Part shown: positions 1-8,601 of the stretch, piece after piece
Layout: each line of letters begins with the position of its first letter
Position numbering within the stretch: position 1 is the first letter of the stretch
Assembly (NCBI RefSeq): GCF_030817315.1
Contig: NZ_JAUSZF010000001.1
Span: 64,501-128,500, forward strand
DNA: 64,000 nucleotides
Direction of reading: 5' to 3'
Source: Sphingomonas faeni
GTDB taxonomy: Bacteria; Pseudomonadota; Alphaproteobacteria; Sphingomonadales; Sphingomonadaceae
Position numbers and translations under genes: made by a program
The notes under the pieces: generated by a model
Told to the model about the DNA's origin: nothing
The model's input: the letters and a program-made list of their open reading frames with translations, nothing else
Databases searched by the model: none

Positions 1-2
1 GC

Positions 3-419
3 CGCGGCGGCCAGCGCGCTTTGGGTTTGGACGCGCTGAAATACCTGGGAAGGCTCTACTGGTACACGGTCGAGTTCGGCCTGATCGCCGAACCCGAAGG
101 CCTGCGCATCTACGGCTCCGGCATCGTCTCCAGCTTCGCCGAAACCCGCTTCGCGCTCGACGATCCAAGCCCCAACCGAATCGCGCTAGACCTCGCCCGC
201 GTGATGCGGACCGAATACCGGATCGACGATTTCCAGCAGAACTACTTCGTCATCCCGAGCTTCGACGAATTGCTGCGGCTAACGGTAGAGACGGACTTCG
301 CGCCGCTGTACGAGGAGCTGAAGGCGCTCCCGGATATCCCGGTCGCGCGCATCGAGCCGGGTGACGTGGTGCTGACCGAAGGTACGCAGGCGTACGCGAA
401 GGCGAAACTCGGCGCGTAA
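3..419 (+). CDS. phhA: Phenylalanine-4-hydroxylase, C-terminal part (cut by window edge)
   Basis: The frame is open from the left edge, so the 5' end lies outside the window. The visible part matches the C-terminal catalytic region of bacterial non-haem iron phenylalanine hydroxylase (phenylalanine to tyrosine with tetrahydrobiopterin and O2). Recognisable stretches are LYWYTVEFGL near the start, YGSGIVSS, and FQQNYFVIPSF. The iron-binding His-His-Glu residues would lie mostly upstream, except the Glu side of the WYTVEFGL segment. An intergenic palindrome follows the stop, then convergent prmA. Family call is firm; full length is unknown. Confidence 0.9.
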   Translation, partial: RGGQRALGLDALKYLGRLYWYTVEFGLIAEPEGLRIYGSGIVSSFAETRFALDDPSPNRIALDLARVMRTEYRIDDFQQNYFVIPSFDELLRLTVETDFAPLYEELKALPDIPVARIEPGDVVLTEGTQAYAKAKLGA

Positions 420-434
420 CAAATAATAAAGAAG

Positions 435-528
435 CACCACCCCGGCGAAGGCCGGGGCCCAATTGGGTGAACTTCCGAGATAGAACCGCACCGCTATCCC
501 AATTGGGCCCCGGCCTCCGCCGGGGTGG
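435..528. repeat. Paired-hairpin intergenic palindrome, family A (GIY-YIG-element derivative)
   Basis: Inverted arms CACCCCGGCGAAGGCCGGGG...CCCAATTGGG at 435-467 and their complement at 498-528. Each arm is itself a small hairpin (CCCCGGC-GAAG-GCCGGGG). The bases after the left arm closely match those between the left arm and the start codon of the GIY-YIG gene at 10947-10972, so this copy looks like an internally deleted version of that element. Confidence 0.85.
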
Positions 529-578
529 AGCCAGAAGTGAGGTGAGGGCGGCAACATCCTAATAGTGGAGGGGGCTCG

Positions 579-1526
579 TCAAATATCCAAAGCCCACCCA
601 TCACGCCCCTTAGGATCGAACGGCCCCTCCGCCACGAACCGCACCGCCCCCGCGCGCAACCGAAGCACACTCCAATCCCCCCGCCGGTCGACCGCCTCGA
701 GCGAACACCCGCAAGCCTCATACGCCGCGACAACCCCAGCCCGCTGAGTCTCCAGCAACCCGGCAAGAACGACAGTCGCCCCCACATCCGAAATCGAAGC
801 AATCTCCGGCGCCATCGAAACCAGCGGCCCCGCCAGAATATTCGCAATCACCAGATCATACGGCGCCCGAGCAACGATCGCATCGTCCAGCGTACCGTCG
901 GCAACCACCAGGTCGATCCCCTCGACCCCGTTCAACCCAGCATTCTCGTGCGTAACGTCGATCGAGACCGGATCGATATCCGTCCCCATCACCTTGGCCC
1001 CAGGCCAAAGATGCGCCGCCGCAAACGCGAGCAACCCCGTCCCGGTCCCGATATCGATCACGTTGGCAAAGTCCGCATCCGCCAACCCGTCGAGCATAGC
1101 CAGACACCCGCTGGTCGTCTCGTGATGCCCCGTCCCGAACGCCCGGCTAGCCTCGATCAGGAACGCCCGCTTGTCCGCGGGCACCGCGCCCGCATGCGCC
1201 CCGGTATGCACGAAGAACCGCCCGACCGACAAAGGCTCGAGCCCAGCCTGGCTCATCGTCACCCAGTCCGCATCGCCCAACCGCTCGACCGCGATCGCCG
1301 CCCCCGCCGCGCTCGGCACCAGCGCGCGCACCGCCGCGATCGTCTCCGCCGCCGGCTCATGCTCGAAATACGCATCGAGCCGCCACGACTCGACGTCGTC
1401 CTCGATCTCCTCGGTCGTCATCAGCACGGCGTCGCCCGGAATCGCGTCACCCAGGTCGTCGCTCGCATCGATCGCCTCGGCTTCCGCCCGCGTGCAGGGG
1501 AGGGTAAGCTTCCAGCTATCGGACAT
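579..1526 (-). CDS. prmA: Ribosomal protein L11 methyltransferase
   Basis: SAM-dependent methyltransferase that modifies ribosomal protein L11 in the cytoplasm. The class I SAM motif IDIGTGTGLLAFAAA lies mid-protein and is followed by the catalytic-loop motif VIANILAGPL, as in PrmA. An upstream in-frame ATG at 1538 exists, but the ATG at 1526 has a GGGGCGA ribosome-binding site right before it and gives the usual N-terminus MSDSWKLTL. The gene begins inside the last codons of the upstream SDR gene (11-base overlap), so the two are probably co-transcribed and translationally coupled. Length (about 315 aa) is typical. Confidence 0.92.
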   Translation of the reverse strand: MSDSWKLTLPCTRAEAEAIDASDDLGDAIPGDAVLMTTEEIEDDVESWRLDAYFEHEPAAETIAAVRALVPSAAGAAIAVERLGDADWVTMSQAGLEPLSVGRFFVHTGAHAGAVPADKRAFLIEASRAFGTGHHETTSGCLAMLDGLADADFANVIDIGTGTGLLAFAAAHLWPGAKVMGTDIDPVSIDVTHENAGLNGVEGIDLVVADGTLDDAIVARAPYDLVIANILAGPLVSMAPEIASISDVGATVVLAGLLETQRAGVVAAYEACGCSLEAVDRRGDWSVLRLRAGAVRFVAEGPFDPKGRDGWALDI

Positions 1527-2205
1527 AGCTCGCCCCATTCACGTCGATCACCGAGCCCGTCATCGAAGCCGGTGCCTCCAGCGCGCAATAGCGTGCGACC
1601 GACGCGACCTCCGCCGGATCGGCAACCTTGCCGAGCGGAATATCCGCCAGCAAAGCATCGCCCCCACGGCTCGAAAGATAATCCTCCGCCATCCCGGTCA
1701 TCGTGAACCCGGGACACACCGCGAATGCGAGGATACCCTCCCGAGCATAGCCCCGAGCGATCGTCTTGGTCATCGCTACCATGCCCGCCTTCGACGCGGC
1801 ATAATGCCAATGCGCCGGCGAATCCCCGCGATACGCCGCCCGACTCGCGATGTTGACGATCCGCCCACCGACACCGCGCGCCTGCCAATGCAGCACCGCC
1901 AACCGGCAAAGCTCGGCGGACGCGGTCAGGTTGATCCGCATCGTCCGCTCCCACTGCGCGGTCCAGTCGTCGTCCGCGAGGGGTGATGCCTCGAACACCC
2001 CCGCATTGTTGATCAGCACGTCGATCGCGCCGCCAGCCTGCTCCAACGCCGCGTTCCACAACGCAGTCGGCGCCGCAGGATCGGCGAAGTCGGCCGGGAT
2101 ACCGCTAGCGGTCCCATGCCCGATGACGGAGGCGCCGGCGTCGGTCAGCGCCACATGAATGGCCGCGCCGATGCCCCGGCTCGAGCCTGTAAGAAGAATG
2201 GTCAT
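1516..2205 (-). CDS. SDR family NAD(P)-dependent oxidoreductase
   Basis: A 229-aa classical short-chain dehydrogenase. The cofactor-binding motif TGSSRGIG is at the N-terminus, NNAG in the central strand, and the catalytic Ser plus Tyr-x3-Lys (HYAASKAG) around residues 130-150. The pattern resembles 3-oxoacyl-ACP reductase (FabG)-like enzymes, but the substrate cannot be read from sequence. It overlaps the start of prmA. Alternative identities are any FabG-like ketoreductase. Confidence 0.88.
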   Translation of the reverse strand: MTILLTGSSRGIGAAIHVALTDAGASVIGHGTASGIPADFADPAAPTALWNAALEQAGGAIDVLINNAGVFEASPLADDDWTAQWERTMRINLTASAELCRLAVLHWQARGVGGRIVNIASRAAYRGDSPAHWHYAASKAGMVAMTKTIARGYAREGILAFAVCPGFTMTGMAEDYLSSRGGDALLADIPLGKVADPAEVASVARYCALEAPASMTGSVIDVNGASYVR

Positions 2206-2269
2206 GCCGAAGCCTTTAGCGCGCGCCGAACAGTCCCGTCACCCCGAACCCGCGGAAGACAACCCGCAA

Positions 2270-2407
2270 CTAGGCCGCAACCTTTGCGACGACATCGCCC
2301 GCGTTGTTCTTCAAGTTGCTGAGCCGCCCATCGAGCACGTCGAACCCGCGACCCACCCCGTCGATCCCGGTCGCGACCGTCTCATCGCCCTTCTCCGAGA
2401 TTGTCAT
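2270..2407 (-). CDS. Possible 45-aa protein
   Basis: An ATG-initiated frame of 45 codons beginning MTISEKGDETVATG and ending VVAKVAA, lying between the SDR gene and sdhC. Third codon positions are mostly G or C, as in the real genes around it, and it is hydrophilic with an amphipathic C-terminal half (FDVLDGRLSNLKNNAG). There is no clear Shine-Dalgarno sequence. No family recognised. It fills most of the 325-base gap that otherwise holds only the divergent promoter region. Confidence 0.4.
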   Translation of the reverse strand: MTISEKGDETVATGIDGVGRGFDVLDGRLSNLKNNAGDVVAKVAA

Positions 2408-2530
2408 GGGTTATCGGACCGCGCCCAATGGGTTGCATCGCAGCACGCGGTGGCTAATAGGTCGCCCGATCTATATATTGTGGACCAAGATAATTTTGGT
2501 TCGTCATCTTCTGGTTCGAGGACTCCGCCC

Positions 2531-2941
2531 TTGGCATCGCGCAACCCGGCACGCCCGCTCTCTCCCCATCTGCAGGTCTATAAATGGGGCCCGCACATGC
2601 TGGTCTCGATCCTGCACCGCGCGACCGGCAGCGGGATGGCGACCGTCGGCAGCCTGCTGCTCGTCTGGTGGCTCGCCGCGATCGCCGCGGGTGATCAGGC
2701 CTATGCGACCTTCGTCGACGTGTTCACCACCGACACCGGTGGCCTCAACATCCTCGGCTACGTCATCGGAGTCGGCCTGACGCTGTCGCTGTTCCAGCAC
2801 ATGATGAGCGGCATCCGTCACATGGTGCTCGATATCGGTGCCGGCTACGAACTGAAGCGGAACAAGATGGGCGCGCTCGCGACGATGGTCGCATCGGTAG
2901 CGCTGACGATCGTGTTCTGGCTCTACATGGGGATCAAGTAA
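2531..2941 (+). CDS. sdhC: Succinate dehydrogenase cytochrome b556 subunit
   Basis: Membrane anchor of complex II. The family signature HLQVYKWGPHML is near the N-terminus, the quinone-site segment SILHRATGSG follows, and the haem-ligand region MSGIRHMVLD lies between the second and third of three hydrophobic helices. The longer open frame upstream of 2531 has no similarity, so I place the start at TTG 2531, preceded by GAGGA at 2517-2521 at good spacing; this gives 136 aa, a normal size. Its stop overlaps the sdhD start (TAATG). Confidence 0.9.
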   Translation: MASRNPARPLSPHLQVYKWGPHMLVSILHRATGSGMATVGSLLLVWWLAAIAAGDQAYATFVDVFTTDTGGLNILGYVIGVGLTLSLFQHMMSGIRHMVLDIGAGYELKRNKMGALATMVASVALTIVFWLYMGIK

Positions 2942-3327
2942 TGGGTTCGGGTACGGCAATCGGTCGCGTCCGCGGCCTCGGCAGCGCTAAACACGGCACG
3001 CTTCACTGGTGGCGGCAGCGGCTGACCGCGGGCTCGAACCTGTTCCTGATGCTCTGGCTGATGATCTCGGTCGCGCGGATGCCGGGTTACGACTACGCAG
3101 CGGTCCATATGTGGCTGCAATCCGCCTGGGCCGCTGTGCCGATGGCGCTGTTGATCGCGTCCGTGTTCTATCATTTCCGTCTCGGTCTCCAGGTCGTGAT
3201 CGAGGATTACCAGCATGGTGAAAGCCGCGTCGTGGCGATGATCCTCCTCAACCTGTTCACCTTCACGCTGGGCGGCATCGCCCTGTTCGCGATCCTGAAG
3301 GTCGCCTTCTCCGGAGCCCCCGCCTGA
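2941..3327 (+). CDS. sdhD: Succinate dehydrogenase hydrophobic membrane anchor subunit
   Basis: Second membrane anchor of succinate:ubiquinone oxidoreductase, 128 aa with three hydrophobic helices (about residues 30-50, 60-80 and 100-120). The motif [14 protein letters not shown] matches the SdhD haem/quinone signature. It starts one base into the sdhC stop codon and its own stop overlaps the sdhA start (TGATG), so sdhC, sdhD and sdhA form a tightly coupled operon. Confidence 0.92.
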   Translation: MGSGTAIGRVRGLGSAKHGTLHWWRQRLTAGSNLFLMLWLMISVARMPGYDYAAVHMWLQSAWAAVPMALLIASVFYHFRLGLQVVIEDYQHGESRVVAMILLNLFTFTLGGIALFAILKVAFSGAPA

Positions 3328-5129
3328 TGTCTGCTGCCTACAAGATCATCGATCATACCTATGATGCGGTCGTCGTCGGTGCCGGCGGTTCCGGCCTGCG
3401 CGCCACGATGGGTATCGCCGAGAGCGGCCTGAAGACCGCATGCATCACCAAGGTCTTCCCGACCCGTTCGCACACCGTTGCAGCGCAGGGTGGTATCGCC
3501 GCCTCGCTCGGCAACAACTCGCCGGATCACTGGACCTGGCACATGTTCGACACCGTCAAGGGTTCGGACTGGCTCGGCGACCAGGACGCGATCGAGTATC
3601 TCTGCCGCGAGGCGCCTCAGGCGGTCTACGAGCTCGAACACGCCGGCATGCCGTTCAGCCGTAACGAGAACGGCACGATCTATCAGCGTCCGTTCGGCGG
3701 TCACATGCAGAACATGGGCGAGGGGCCGCCGGTCCAGCGCACCGCCGCCGCCGCCGACCGCACCGGCCACGCGATGCTCCACGCGCTGTATCAGCAGAGC
3801 CTGAAGTACAATACGGACTTCTTCGTCGAGTATTTCGCGCTCGACCTGATCATGGAGAACGGCGTCTGCCGCGGAGTTATCGCGCTGTGCATGGAAGACG
3901 GCTCGATCCACCGCTTCCGCAGCCACCAGACCGTGCTCGCGACCGGCGGTTACGGCCGCGTTTATTTCTCGGCGACCTCGGCGCACACCTGCACCGGTGA
4001 CGGCAACGCGATGGTGCTCCGCGCCGGCTTGCCGCTCCAGGACATGGAGTTCGTCCAGTTCCACCCGACCGGTATCTACGGCGCGGGCGTGCTCATCACC
4101 GAGGGCGCACGCGGTGAGGGCGGTTACCTGACCAACTCCGAGGGTGAGCGCTTCATGGAGCGCTATGCCCCGTCGGCCAAGGACCTCGCTTCGCGCGACG
4201 TCGTCAGCCGCTCGATGGCGCTAGAAATGCGTGAAGGCCGCGGCGTCGGCAAGAACGGCGACCACATCTTCCTGCACCTCGATCACATCGATCCCAAGGT
4301 GCTCGCCGAGCGCCTGCCCGGCATCACGGAGACCGGCAAGGTCTTCGCCGGCGTCGACCTCACGCGCCAGCCGCTGCCGGTCACGCCGACGGTGCATTAC
4401 AACATGGGCGGCATCCCGACCAACTTCCACGGCGAGGTCGTCAACCTTGTCGACGGCAACCCCGACGCGGTCGTCCCCGGCCTGTTCGCGGTCGGTGAAG
4501 CGGCCTGCGTCTCCGTCCACGGCGCCAACCGCCTCGGCTCGAACAGCCTGATCGATCTCGTGGTGTTCGGTCGCGCGACCGGCCTGCGCATCAAGGACAC
4601 GCTCAAGCCAGGCACGAGCCATGCCCCGCTGCCCAAGGGTTCCGAGGAACTGGCGCTGACGCGTCTCGATACGTTCCGCAATGCGTCGGGCGGTTCGCCC
4701 ACCGCGCAGATCCGTCTCGACATGCAGCAGACCATGCAGAAGCATTGCGCCGTGTTCCGCGACACCGAGTTGCTGAACCAGGGCGTCGAGAAGATGGCCG
4801 GGATCTACACCCGGATGACCGACGTCGGCGTGAAGGATCGCAGCATGATCTGGAACACCGATCTGGTCGAGACGATGGAGCTCGACAATCTGATCGGCCA
4901 GGCGGTCGTGACGATGAACTCGGCCGCCAACCGCACCGAGTCGCGCGGCGCGCACATGCACGAGGATTTCCCCGAGCGCGACGACGCCAACTGGATGAAG
5001 CACACCATCACCACCTTCGACGGCTGGGGCGGCAAGGGCGGCGAGACCAAGATCGATTTCCGCCCGGTCCACGACTACACGCTCACCGACGACATCGACT
5101 ACATCAAGCCCAAGAAGCGGGTATATTGA
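3327..5129 (+). CDS. sdhA: Succinate dehydrogenase flavoprotein subunit
   Basis: 600-aa catalytic subunit oxidising succinate to fumarate. FAD-binding motif [11 protein letters not shown] is at about residues 18-28. The His of [10 protein letters not shown] (His49) is the expected covalent FAD attachment site. HPTGIYGAG and [11 protein letters not shown] match substrate and flavin regions, and REGRGVG the active-site loop. Translationally coupled to sdhD. The last five codons are duplicated just downstream (5115-5148), producing a five-codon mini-frame that links to the next gene. Confidence 0.98.
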   Translation: MSAAYKIIDHTYDAVVVGAGGSGLRATMGIAESGLKTACITKVFPTRSHTVAAQGGIAASLGNNSPDHWTWHMFDTVKGSDWLGDQDAIEYLCREAPQAVYELEHAGMPFSRNENGTIYQRPFGGHMQNMGEGPPVQRTAAAADRTGHAMLHALYQQSLKYNTDFFVEYFALDLIMENGVCRGVIALCMEDGSIHRFRSHQTVLATGGYGRVYFSATSAHTCTGDGNAMVLRAGLPLQDMEFVQFHPTGIYGAGVLITEGARGEGGYLTNSEGERFMERYAPSAKDLASRDVVSRSMALEMREGRGVGKNGDHIFLHLDHIDPKVLAERLPGITETGKVFAGVDLTRQPLPVTPTVHYNMGGIPTNFHGEVVNLVDGNPDAVVPGLFAVGEAACVSVHGANRLGSNSLIDLVVFGRATGLRIKDTLKPGTSHAPLPKGSEELALTRLDTFRNASGGSPTAQIRLDMQQTMQKHCAVFRDTELLNQGVEKMAGIYTRMTDVGVKDRSMIWNTDLVETMELDNLIGQAVVTMNSAANRTESRGAHMHEDFPERDDANWMKHTITTFDGWGGKGGETKIDFRPVHDYTLTDDIDYIKPKKRVY

Positions 5130-5148
5130 TGAAGCGGGTAAACTGATG
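5115..5148 (+). repeat. 17-bp tandem duplication at the sdhA stop
   Basis: AAGCGGGTATATTGATG (5115-5131) is followed directly by AAGCGGGTAAACTGATG (5132-5148), identical at 15 of 17 positions. The second copy creates ATG-AAG-CGG-GTA-AAC-TGA, whose ATG overlaps the sdhA stop and whose TGA overlaps the ATG of the next gene. Confidence 0.9.
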
Positions 5149-5418
5149 ATCTGGGCCATCATCGCGATCGGGTTCCTCGTGCCCGTCGCGGTGGGGCTCC
5201 TGACACGCTTCCAACCGATGATCGCCGGCTTCCTATGGCCGGCAGTCGTCGCCATCCTGACCGCGATCTACGTCTACGGCATAGAAACCCGAGGCATGGG
5301 CGAAGAACCCCAAAAGATAGCAATAACCTTTTACGCGCTCTTCTCGCTCGTAGGCGGAGTCCCCGGCGGCCTCATAGGCTGGATCCTCCAGCACAAACGT
5401 ACGAACCGGGAAGCGTAA
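5146..5418 (+). CDS. Small two-helix membrane protein
   Basis: 90 aa with two hydrophobic segments, at about residues 2-47 (probably two closely spaced helices starting MIWAIIAIGFLVPV) and about 60-83 (FYALFSLVGGVPGGLIGWIL), ending in a basic tail. Its start codon overlaps the TGA of the five-codon frame left by the sdhA tail duplication, so it is probably read from the sdhCDA transcript. No family recognised; a role with complex II is only suggested by position. Confidence 0.65.
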   Translation: MIWAIIAIGFLVPVAVGLLTRFQPMIAGFLWPAVVAILTAIYVYGIETRGMGEEPQKIAITFYALFSLVGGVPGGLIGWILQHKRTNREA

Positions 5419-5444
5419 AGCCCCCCCCCAACCCACGGGTCCCC

Positions 5445-5550
5445 CCTCCCTGAAAGGGAGGGGCCGGGGGTGGGTCGGCCAGCTCGAGTCACCCCGACAG
5501 CGTCAAGAGGAACCCGACCCACCCCCAACCCCTCCCTTCCAGGGAGGGGC
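5445..5550. repeat. Paired-hairpin palindrome, family D
   Basis: CCCTCCC-TGAAA-GGGAGGG followed by GCCGGGGGTGGGT, and its inverted copy (ACCCACCCCCAACCCCTCCC). The same arrangement occurs at 36631-36737 and 60949-61051. It sits between the convergent 90-aa gene and mazF and may act as a bidirectional terminator-like structure. Confidence 0.85.
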
Positions 5551-5582
5551 GAAGAGGGTTCCGCGATCCCCGACCGCAGCGC

Positions 5583-5900
5583 CTAAACCGCGAACATCTC
5601 CCCAAGCACATCCAGCACCGCGCGGAGAGTCTGCGCGTCGATCCGCCCCAACCGCTTGATCAACCGCCCGCGATCGATCGTCCGCATCTGATCCGGTAGC
5701 ACCAACCCGCTCGTCCCCTTGAACGTCACCGCCACCCGAAACGGCGCCGGGTGGCTCCCCGTCGTCAACGGCGCGACGATCGCCGTCCGCAGATGATCGT
5801 TCATCTCGTCGGGCGAAACGACAAGGCACGGCCGCGTCTTCTGAATCTCGCTCCCGACCGTCGGATCGAGCGCCGCCAGCCAGATATCACCCCGCTTCAC
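5583..5900 (-). CDS. mazF: MazF/PemK-family toxin (mRNA interferase)
   Basis: 105 aa with the N-terminal family signature KRGDIWLAALDPTVGSE followed by KTRPCLVVSP, typical of type II endoribonuclease toxins that cut mRNA. The core TAIVAPLTTG and the end segment DRGRLIKRLGRID also match. It lies seven bases downstream of the antitoxin gene, the standard antitoxin-first order. The pair sits between sdhCDA and sdhB on the opposite strand, which points to insertion into the sdh region. Cleavage specificity is unknown. Confidence 0.9.
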   Translation of the reverse strand: MKRGDIWLAALDPTVGSEIQKTRPCLVVSPDEMNDHLRTAIVAPLTTGSHPAPFRVAVTFKGTSGLVLPDQMRTIDRGRLIKRLGRIDAQTLRAVLDVLGEMFAV

Positions 5901-5907
5901 GTGCCGC

Positions 5908-6159
5908 TCACCACGTCAGTGTCGCGTCGTCGGCAACGCCGACGCCGAGCCATTCCTGCTCTTCGCCGGTTGCAGCAAGTCCGGCGGCAGCGTCGGCCCA
6001 ACCGTCCCGCGCGACCCGCTCGGCCGGTGTCGCGATCAGCTTGCCGTCCTCGACGCGCAAATCCATCGCCGCGCCGGTAGTGACGCCGATCGCCCCCAGG
6101 ATCGACCGCGGCACGATCATCCCGGTTGAATTACCCATCTTCCGCAATGACGTTCGCAT
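5908..6159 (-). CDS. mazE: MazE/AbrB-family antitoxin
   Basis: 83 aa. The N-terminal half (LRKMGNSTGMIVPRSIL, then GVTTGAAMDLRVEDGKLI) is the swapped-hairpin AbrB/SpoVT DNA-binding domain; the C-terminal half is acidic and would bind and neutralise the toxin. It is the first gene of the module and probably autoregulates from the AT-rich region at 6160-6288 together with MazF, as is known for the family. Confidence 0.88.
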   Translation of the reverse strand: MRTSLRKMGNSTGMIVPRSILGAIGVTTGAAMDLRVEDGKLIATPAERVARDGWADAAAGLAATGEEQEWLGVGVADDATLTW

Positions 6160-6288
6160 CGTAAATTCCCTTCGCTCGCACCGATACCATCAGCAGCGCG
6201 TGCTTACAAAGTTATAACGATATCCCGAATATGCTGATATGCCGCAACCCAACCGGAACCCACTCCCCCCGCAAAAGTTAGCCGCGGC
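6160..6288. promoter_or_regulatory. Divergent promoter region, mazE / ClpP-like gene
   Basis: 129-base AT-rich gap between divergent genes. It contains an imperfect inverted repeat ATATC (6220-6224)...GATAT (6236-6240), a candidate operator for MazE. No exact promoter elements can be assigned with confidence. Confidence 0.4.
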
Positions 6289-6870
6289 ATGACCGACACA
6301 TCCCCCGCCTCGAACGCCCGCAACTACCCGCTGCTGGCCGCCCCCCACGTCCACCTCCACGGCCCCGTCGACGACGCAATGTACGACACTTTCAAGTCGC
6401 AACTCGTCGCCGCCCCCACCGAAGGTCCGCTCGTCGTCTCGATCACCACCCTCGGCGGCGACCCCGAAGTCGCGCGCGCGATGGGCGACAACATCCGCCT
6501 GCTCCGCGAATACACCGACCGCGAGACGCTCTTCCTCGGCAAGGTCGCGGTCTATTCCGCTGGCGCGACGTTCATGTCCGCCTTCCCGGTCGACAGCCGT
6601 TTCCTGACGCGCGGCAGCCGTATCATGATCCACGAGCGCCAGATGCAGAGCACGATCGAGCTCAACGGCCCGCTCAACACGCTGTCCTACGCGCTCAAGG
6701 CCAAGCTCCACGAGATCGAGGACTCGATCAACATCCAGGAGGAAGGCTTCCGCGCGATCGTCGAGGGCTCGAAGGTATCGCTGGAGGAGCTGAAGAAGAA
6801 GGCCCCCTCCAACTGGTACATCGAGGCCGAAGAGGCGCGCGACCTCGGTCTCATCCTCGATATCATCTGA
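6289..6870 (+). CDS. ClpP/crotonase-like serine protease-fold protein
   Basis: 193 aa with the ClpP fold: HGPVDDAM matches the ClpP N-terminal strand, TTLGGDP the oxyanion Gly-Gly loop, [11 protein letters not shown] the nucleophile region (Ser90), GSRIMIHER the catalytic His (His115) and [11 protein letters not shown] the C-terminal handle. The position equivalent to the catalytic Asp (before the RFLSAPEA-type segment of E. coli ClpP) is Asn175 here, so this is a divergent paralogue, not housekeeping ClpP. Partner ATPase and activity are unknown. It is on the plus strand ahead of sdhB. Confidence 0.8.
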   Translation: MTDTSPASNARNYPLLAAPHVHLHGPVDDAMYDTFKSQLVAAPTEGPLVVSITTLGGDPEVARAMGDNIRLLREYTDRETLFLGKVAVYSAGATFMSAFPVDSRFLTRGSRIMIHERQMQSTIELNGPLNTLSYALKAKLHEIEDSINIQEEGFRAIVEGSKVSLEELKKKAPSNWYIEAEEARDLGLILDII

Positions 6871-7003
6871 GCGAACCACGAATGGCGGCACGGCGCGGCG
6901 GGTGACCCATGTTGCACCCGCGAAGCTAAGCGTTTGCGGGCGGGCCCCGTGTCATGTATCGGCTCCCATAACCTATAATCACACCACGGACGGACCGCTC
7001 GCA

Positions 7004-7798
7004 ATGGCCGAATTCTCGCTCCCGAAAAACAGCGTCGTCAAGAAGGGCGTCAAGCACGCCTCTACGAGCCAGGGTTCGGGGGACAGCAAGCGTCTGAAAT
7101 CGTTCAAGGTCTATCGCTACGATCCGGATTCGGGCGAAAACCCGCGCTACGACACGTTCGCGCTCGATCTCGACGATACGGGCCCGATGGTGCTCGACGC
7201 GCTGATCAAGATGAAGAGCGAGCATGACTCCTCGCTTACCTTCCGCCGCTCGTGCCGCGAGGGCATTTGCGGCTCTTGCTCGATGAACATCAACGGCAAG
7301 AACGGCCTCGCCTGCACGACCGCGATCGAGGATTGCAAGGGCGAGGTCCAGATCACGCCGCTGCCGCACATGGACGTGATCAAGGACCTGGTCCCCGATT
7401 TCACGCACTTTTACGCGCAATATTCGTCGATCAAGCCGTGGCTGCAGACCGTCACCCCGCCGCCCTCGGGCAAGGAACGCCTCCAGTCGCCGGAAGACCG
7501 CTCGAAGCTCGACGGCCTGTACGAGTGCATCCTGTGCGCCTGCTGCTCGACCTCGTGCCCGAGCTATTGGTGGAACGCCGACAAATTCCTCGGCCCCGCG
7601 ATCCTGTTGCAGGCCTATCGCTGGCTCGCCGACAGCCGCGACGAGATGACCGGCGAGCGCCTCGACGAACTCGAGGATCCGTTCCGCCTGTACCGCTGCC
7701 ACACCATCATGAACTGCGCGAACGCCTGCCCCAAGGGCCTCAACCCCGCCAAGGCGATCGCCGAGATCAAGAAGATGGAAGCCGAACGGGTCGTCTGA
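7004..7798 (+). CDS. sdhB: Succinate dehydrogenase iron-sulfur subunit
   Basis: 264-aa electron-transfer subunit of complex II. The [2Fe-2S] cysteines are in [19 protein letters not shown]; the [4Fe-4S]/[3Fe-4S] cysteines are in [16 protein letters not shown] and [15 protein letters not shown]. The frame is open to 6902, but the start at ATG 7004 gives the expected N-terminus ([10 protein letters not shown]). It is separated from sdhCDA by about 1.9 kb holding mazEF and the ClpP-like gene, whereas the usual order is sdhCDAB. Confidence 0.96.
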   Translation: MAEFSLPKNSVVKKGVKHASTSQGSGDSKRLKSFKVYRYDPDSGENPRYDTFALDLDDTGPMVLDALIKMKSEHDSSLTFRRSCREGICGSCSMNINGKNGLACTTAIEDCKGEVQITPLPHMDVIKDLVPDFTHFYAQYSSIKPWLQTVTPPPSGKERLQSPEDRSKLDGLYECILCACCSTSCPSYWWNADKFLGPAILLQAYRWLADSRDEMTGERLDELEDPFRLYRCHTIMNCANACPKGLNPAKAIAEIKKMEAERVV

Positions 7799-7893
7799 TC
7801 CGATTGATCGGGGAGGGGGCGTGTTTCACCCCCTGTTCCCAGTCCCAATCCGATTTCCCATCCGGTCCCGCTATCCCGTCCCGCTCCCCCCTC

Positions 7894-7980
7894 CCGTTCG
7901 TGCTGAGCGAAGTCGAAGCACACGCTCGGGGCGGGGGATGGAATTCCCCAATGCCCTTCGACTTCGCTCAGGGCGAACGG
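7894..7980. repeat. Inverted repeat, family G
   Basis: CCGTTCGTGCTGAGCGAAGTC... and its inverted copy ...GACTTCGCTCAGGGCGAACGG flank a short G-rich loop. A related pair lies at 40874-40993. It accounts for the open frame upstream of the thioesterase start. Confidence 0.75.
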
Positions 7981-8003
7981 TGTGGGGATCGAAGGACAGG
8001 TTC

Positions 8004-8468
8004 TTGACCACCGCTGCTTCCCAGCCCCATTTCGCCGAAGCCGACGACCCCGCCAACCCCGGCTGGCGGAGCTGGTCGCTCTCCGACCCGACCCGCTTCA
8101 ACACCCTCCTCGGCCCCATGCTCTACCGCGTCGACGGCGCCATCGTCCGCGTCCGCATCACCCCCGAGCATCGCCACTCCAACATCCAGAACAACGTCCA
8201 CGGCGGCGCGCTCCTCGCCTTCATCGACGTAGCCCTGTTCGCAGCCGCAAGAGGCTTCGGCCTGATCACCGCCGGCACCGCGGTCACGCTCGACCTCAAC
8301 ACCCAATTCATCGGCGGCGGTCGCGTTGGCGCACCGATCGAGGCGCAGGTCGAAGTCCTCAAGGAAACCGGCCGCCTCTTGTTCCTCCGGGGCCTCGTGG
8401 TGCAAGGGGACGACGAAACCAAGATCGCCGCCTTCTCGGCCACGATCCGCAAGCCGTCCAAGGGCTAG
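8004..8468 (+). CDS. PaaI-family hotdog thioesterase
   Basis: 154 aa. The hotdog signature HSNIQNNVHGGALLAFIDVA carries the PaaI-type N-x-x-H-G-G segment with the following acidic residue (Asp of FIDVA). The strand GTAVTLDLNTQFIGGGRVG and the end KIAAFSATIRKP fit the fold. I chose TTG 8004, preceded by AAGGA at 7992-7996, because the open frame before it is made of an intergenic repeat. It would hydrolyse acyl-CoA thioesters; the acyl group is unknown. Confidence 0.82.
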   Translation: MTTAASQPHFAEADDPANPGWRSWSLSDPTRFNTLLGPMLYRVDGAIVRVRITPEHRHSNIQNNVHGGALLAFIDVALFAAARGFGLITAGTAVTLDLNTQFIGGGRVGAPIEAQVEVLKETGRLLFLRGLVVQGDDETKIAAFSATIRKPSKG

Positions 8469-8484
8469 CCTCCGCGTATTATAC

Positions 8485-8588
8485 GTTCCCCGGCGAAGGC
8501 CGGGGCCCAGTTGGGAACCGATCATTGTCTAGCGTCGCGCATCGTCACTTCCACCTTTCCACCTGGGCCCCGGCCTTCGCCGGGGAAC
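8485..8588. repeat. Paired-hairpin palindrome, family A
   Basis: GTTCCCCGGCGAAGGCCGGGG left arm with inverted right arm ending CCGGGGAAC, loop of about 45 bases, between the thioesterase and zapE. Confidence 0.85.
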
Positions 8589-8601
8589 GGGAGGTAGAAC
8601 A

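Noticed and set aside
2159..2530. N-terminal extension of sdhC by 124 codons
   Set aside because: The extension overlaps the SDR start and the small minus-strand frame and lacks similarity to SdhC.
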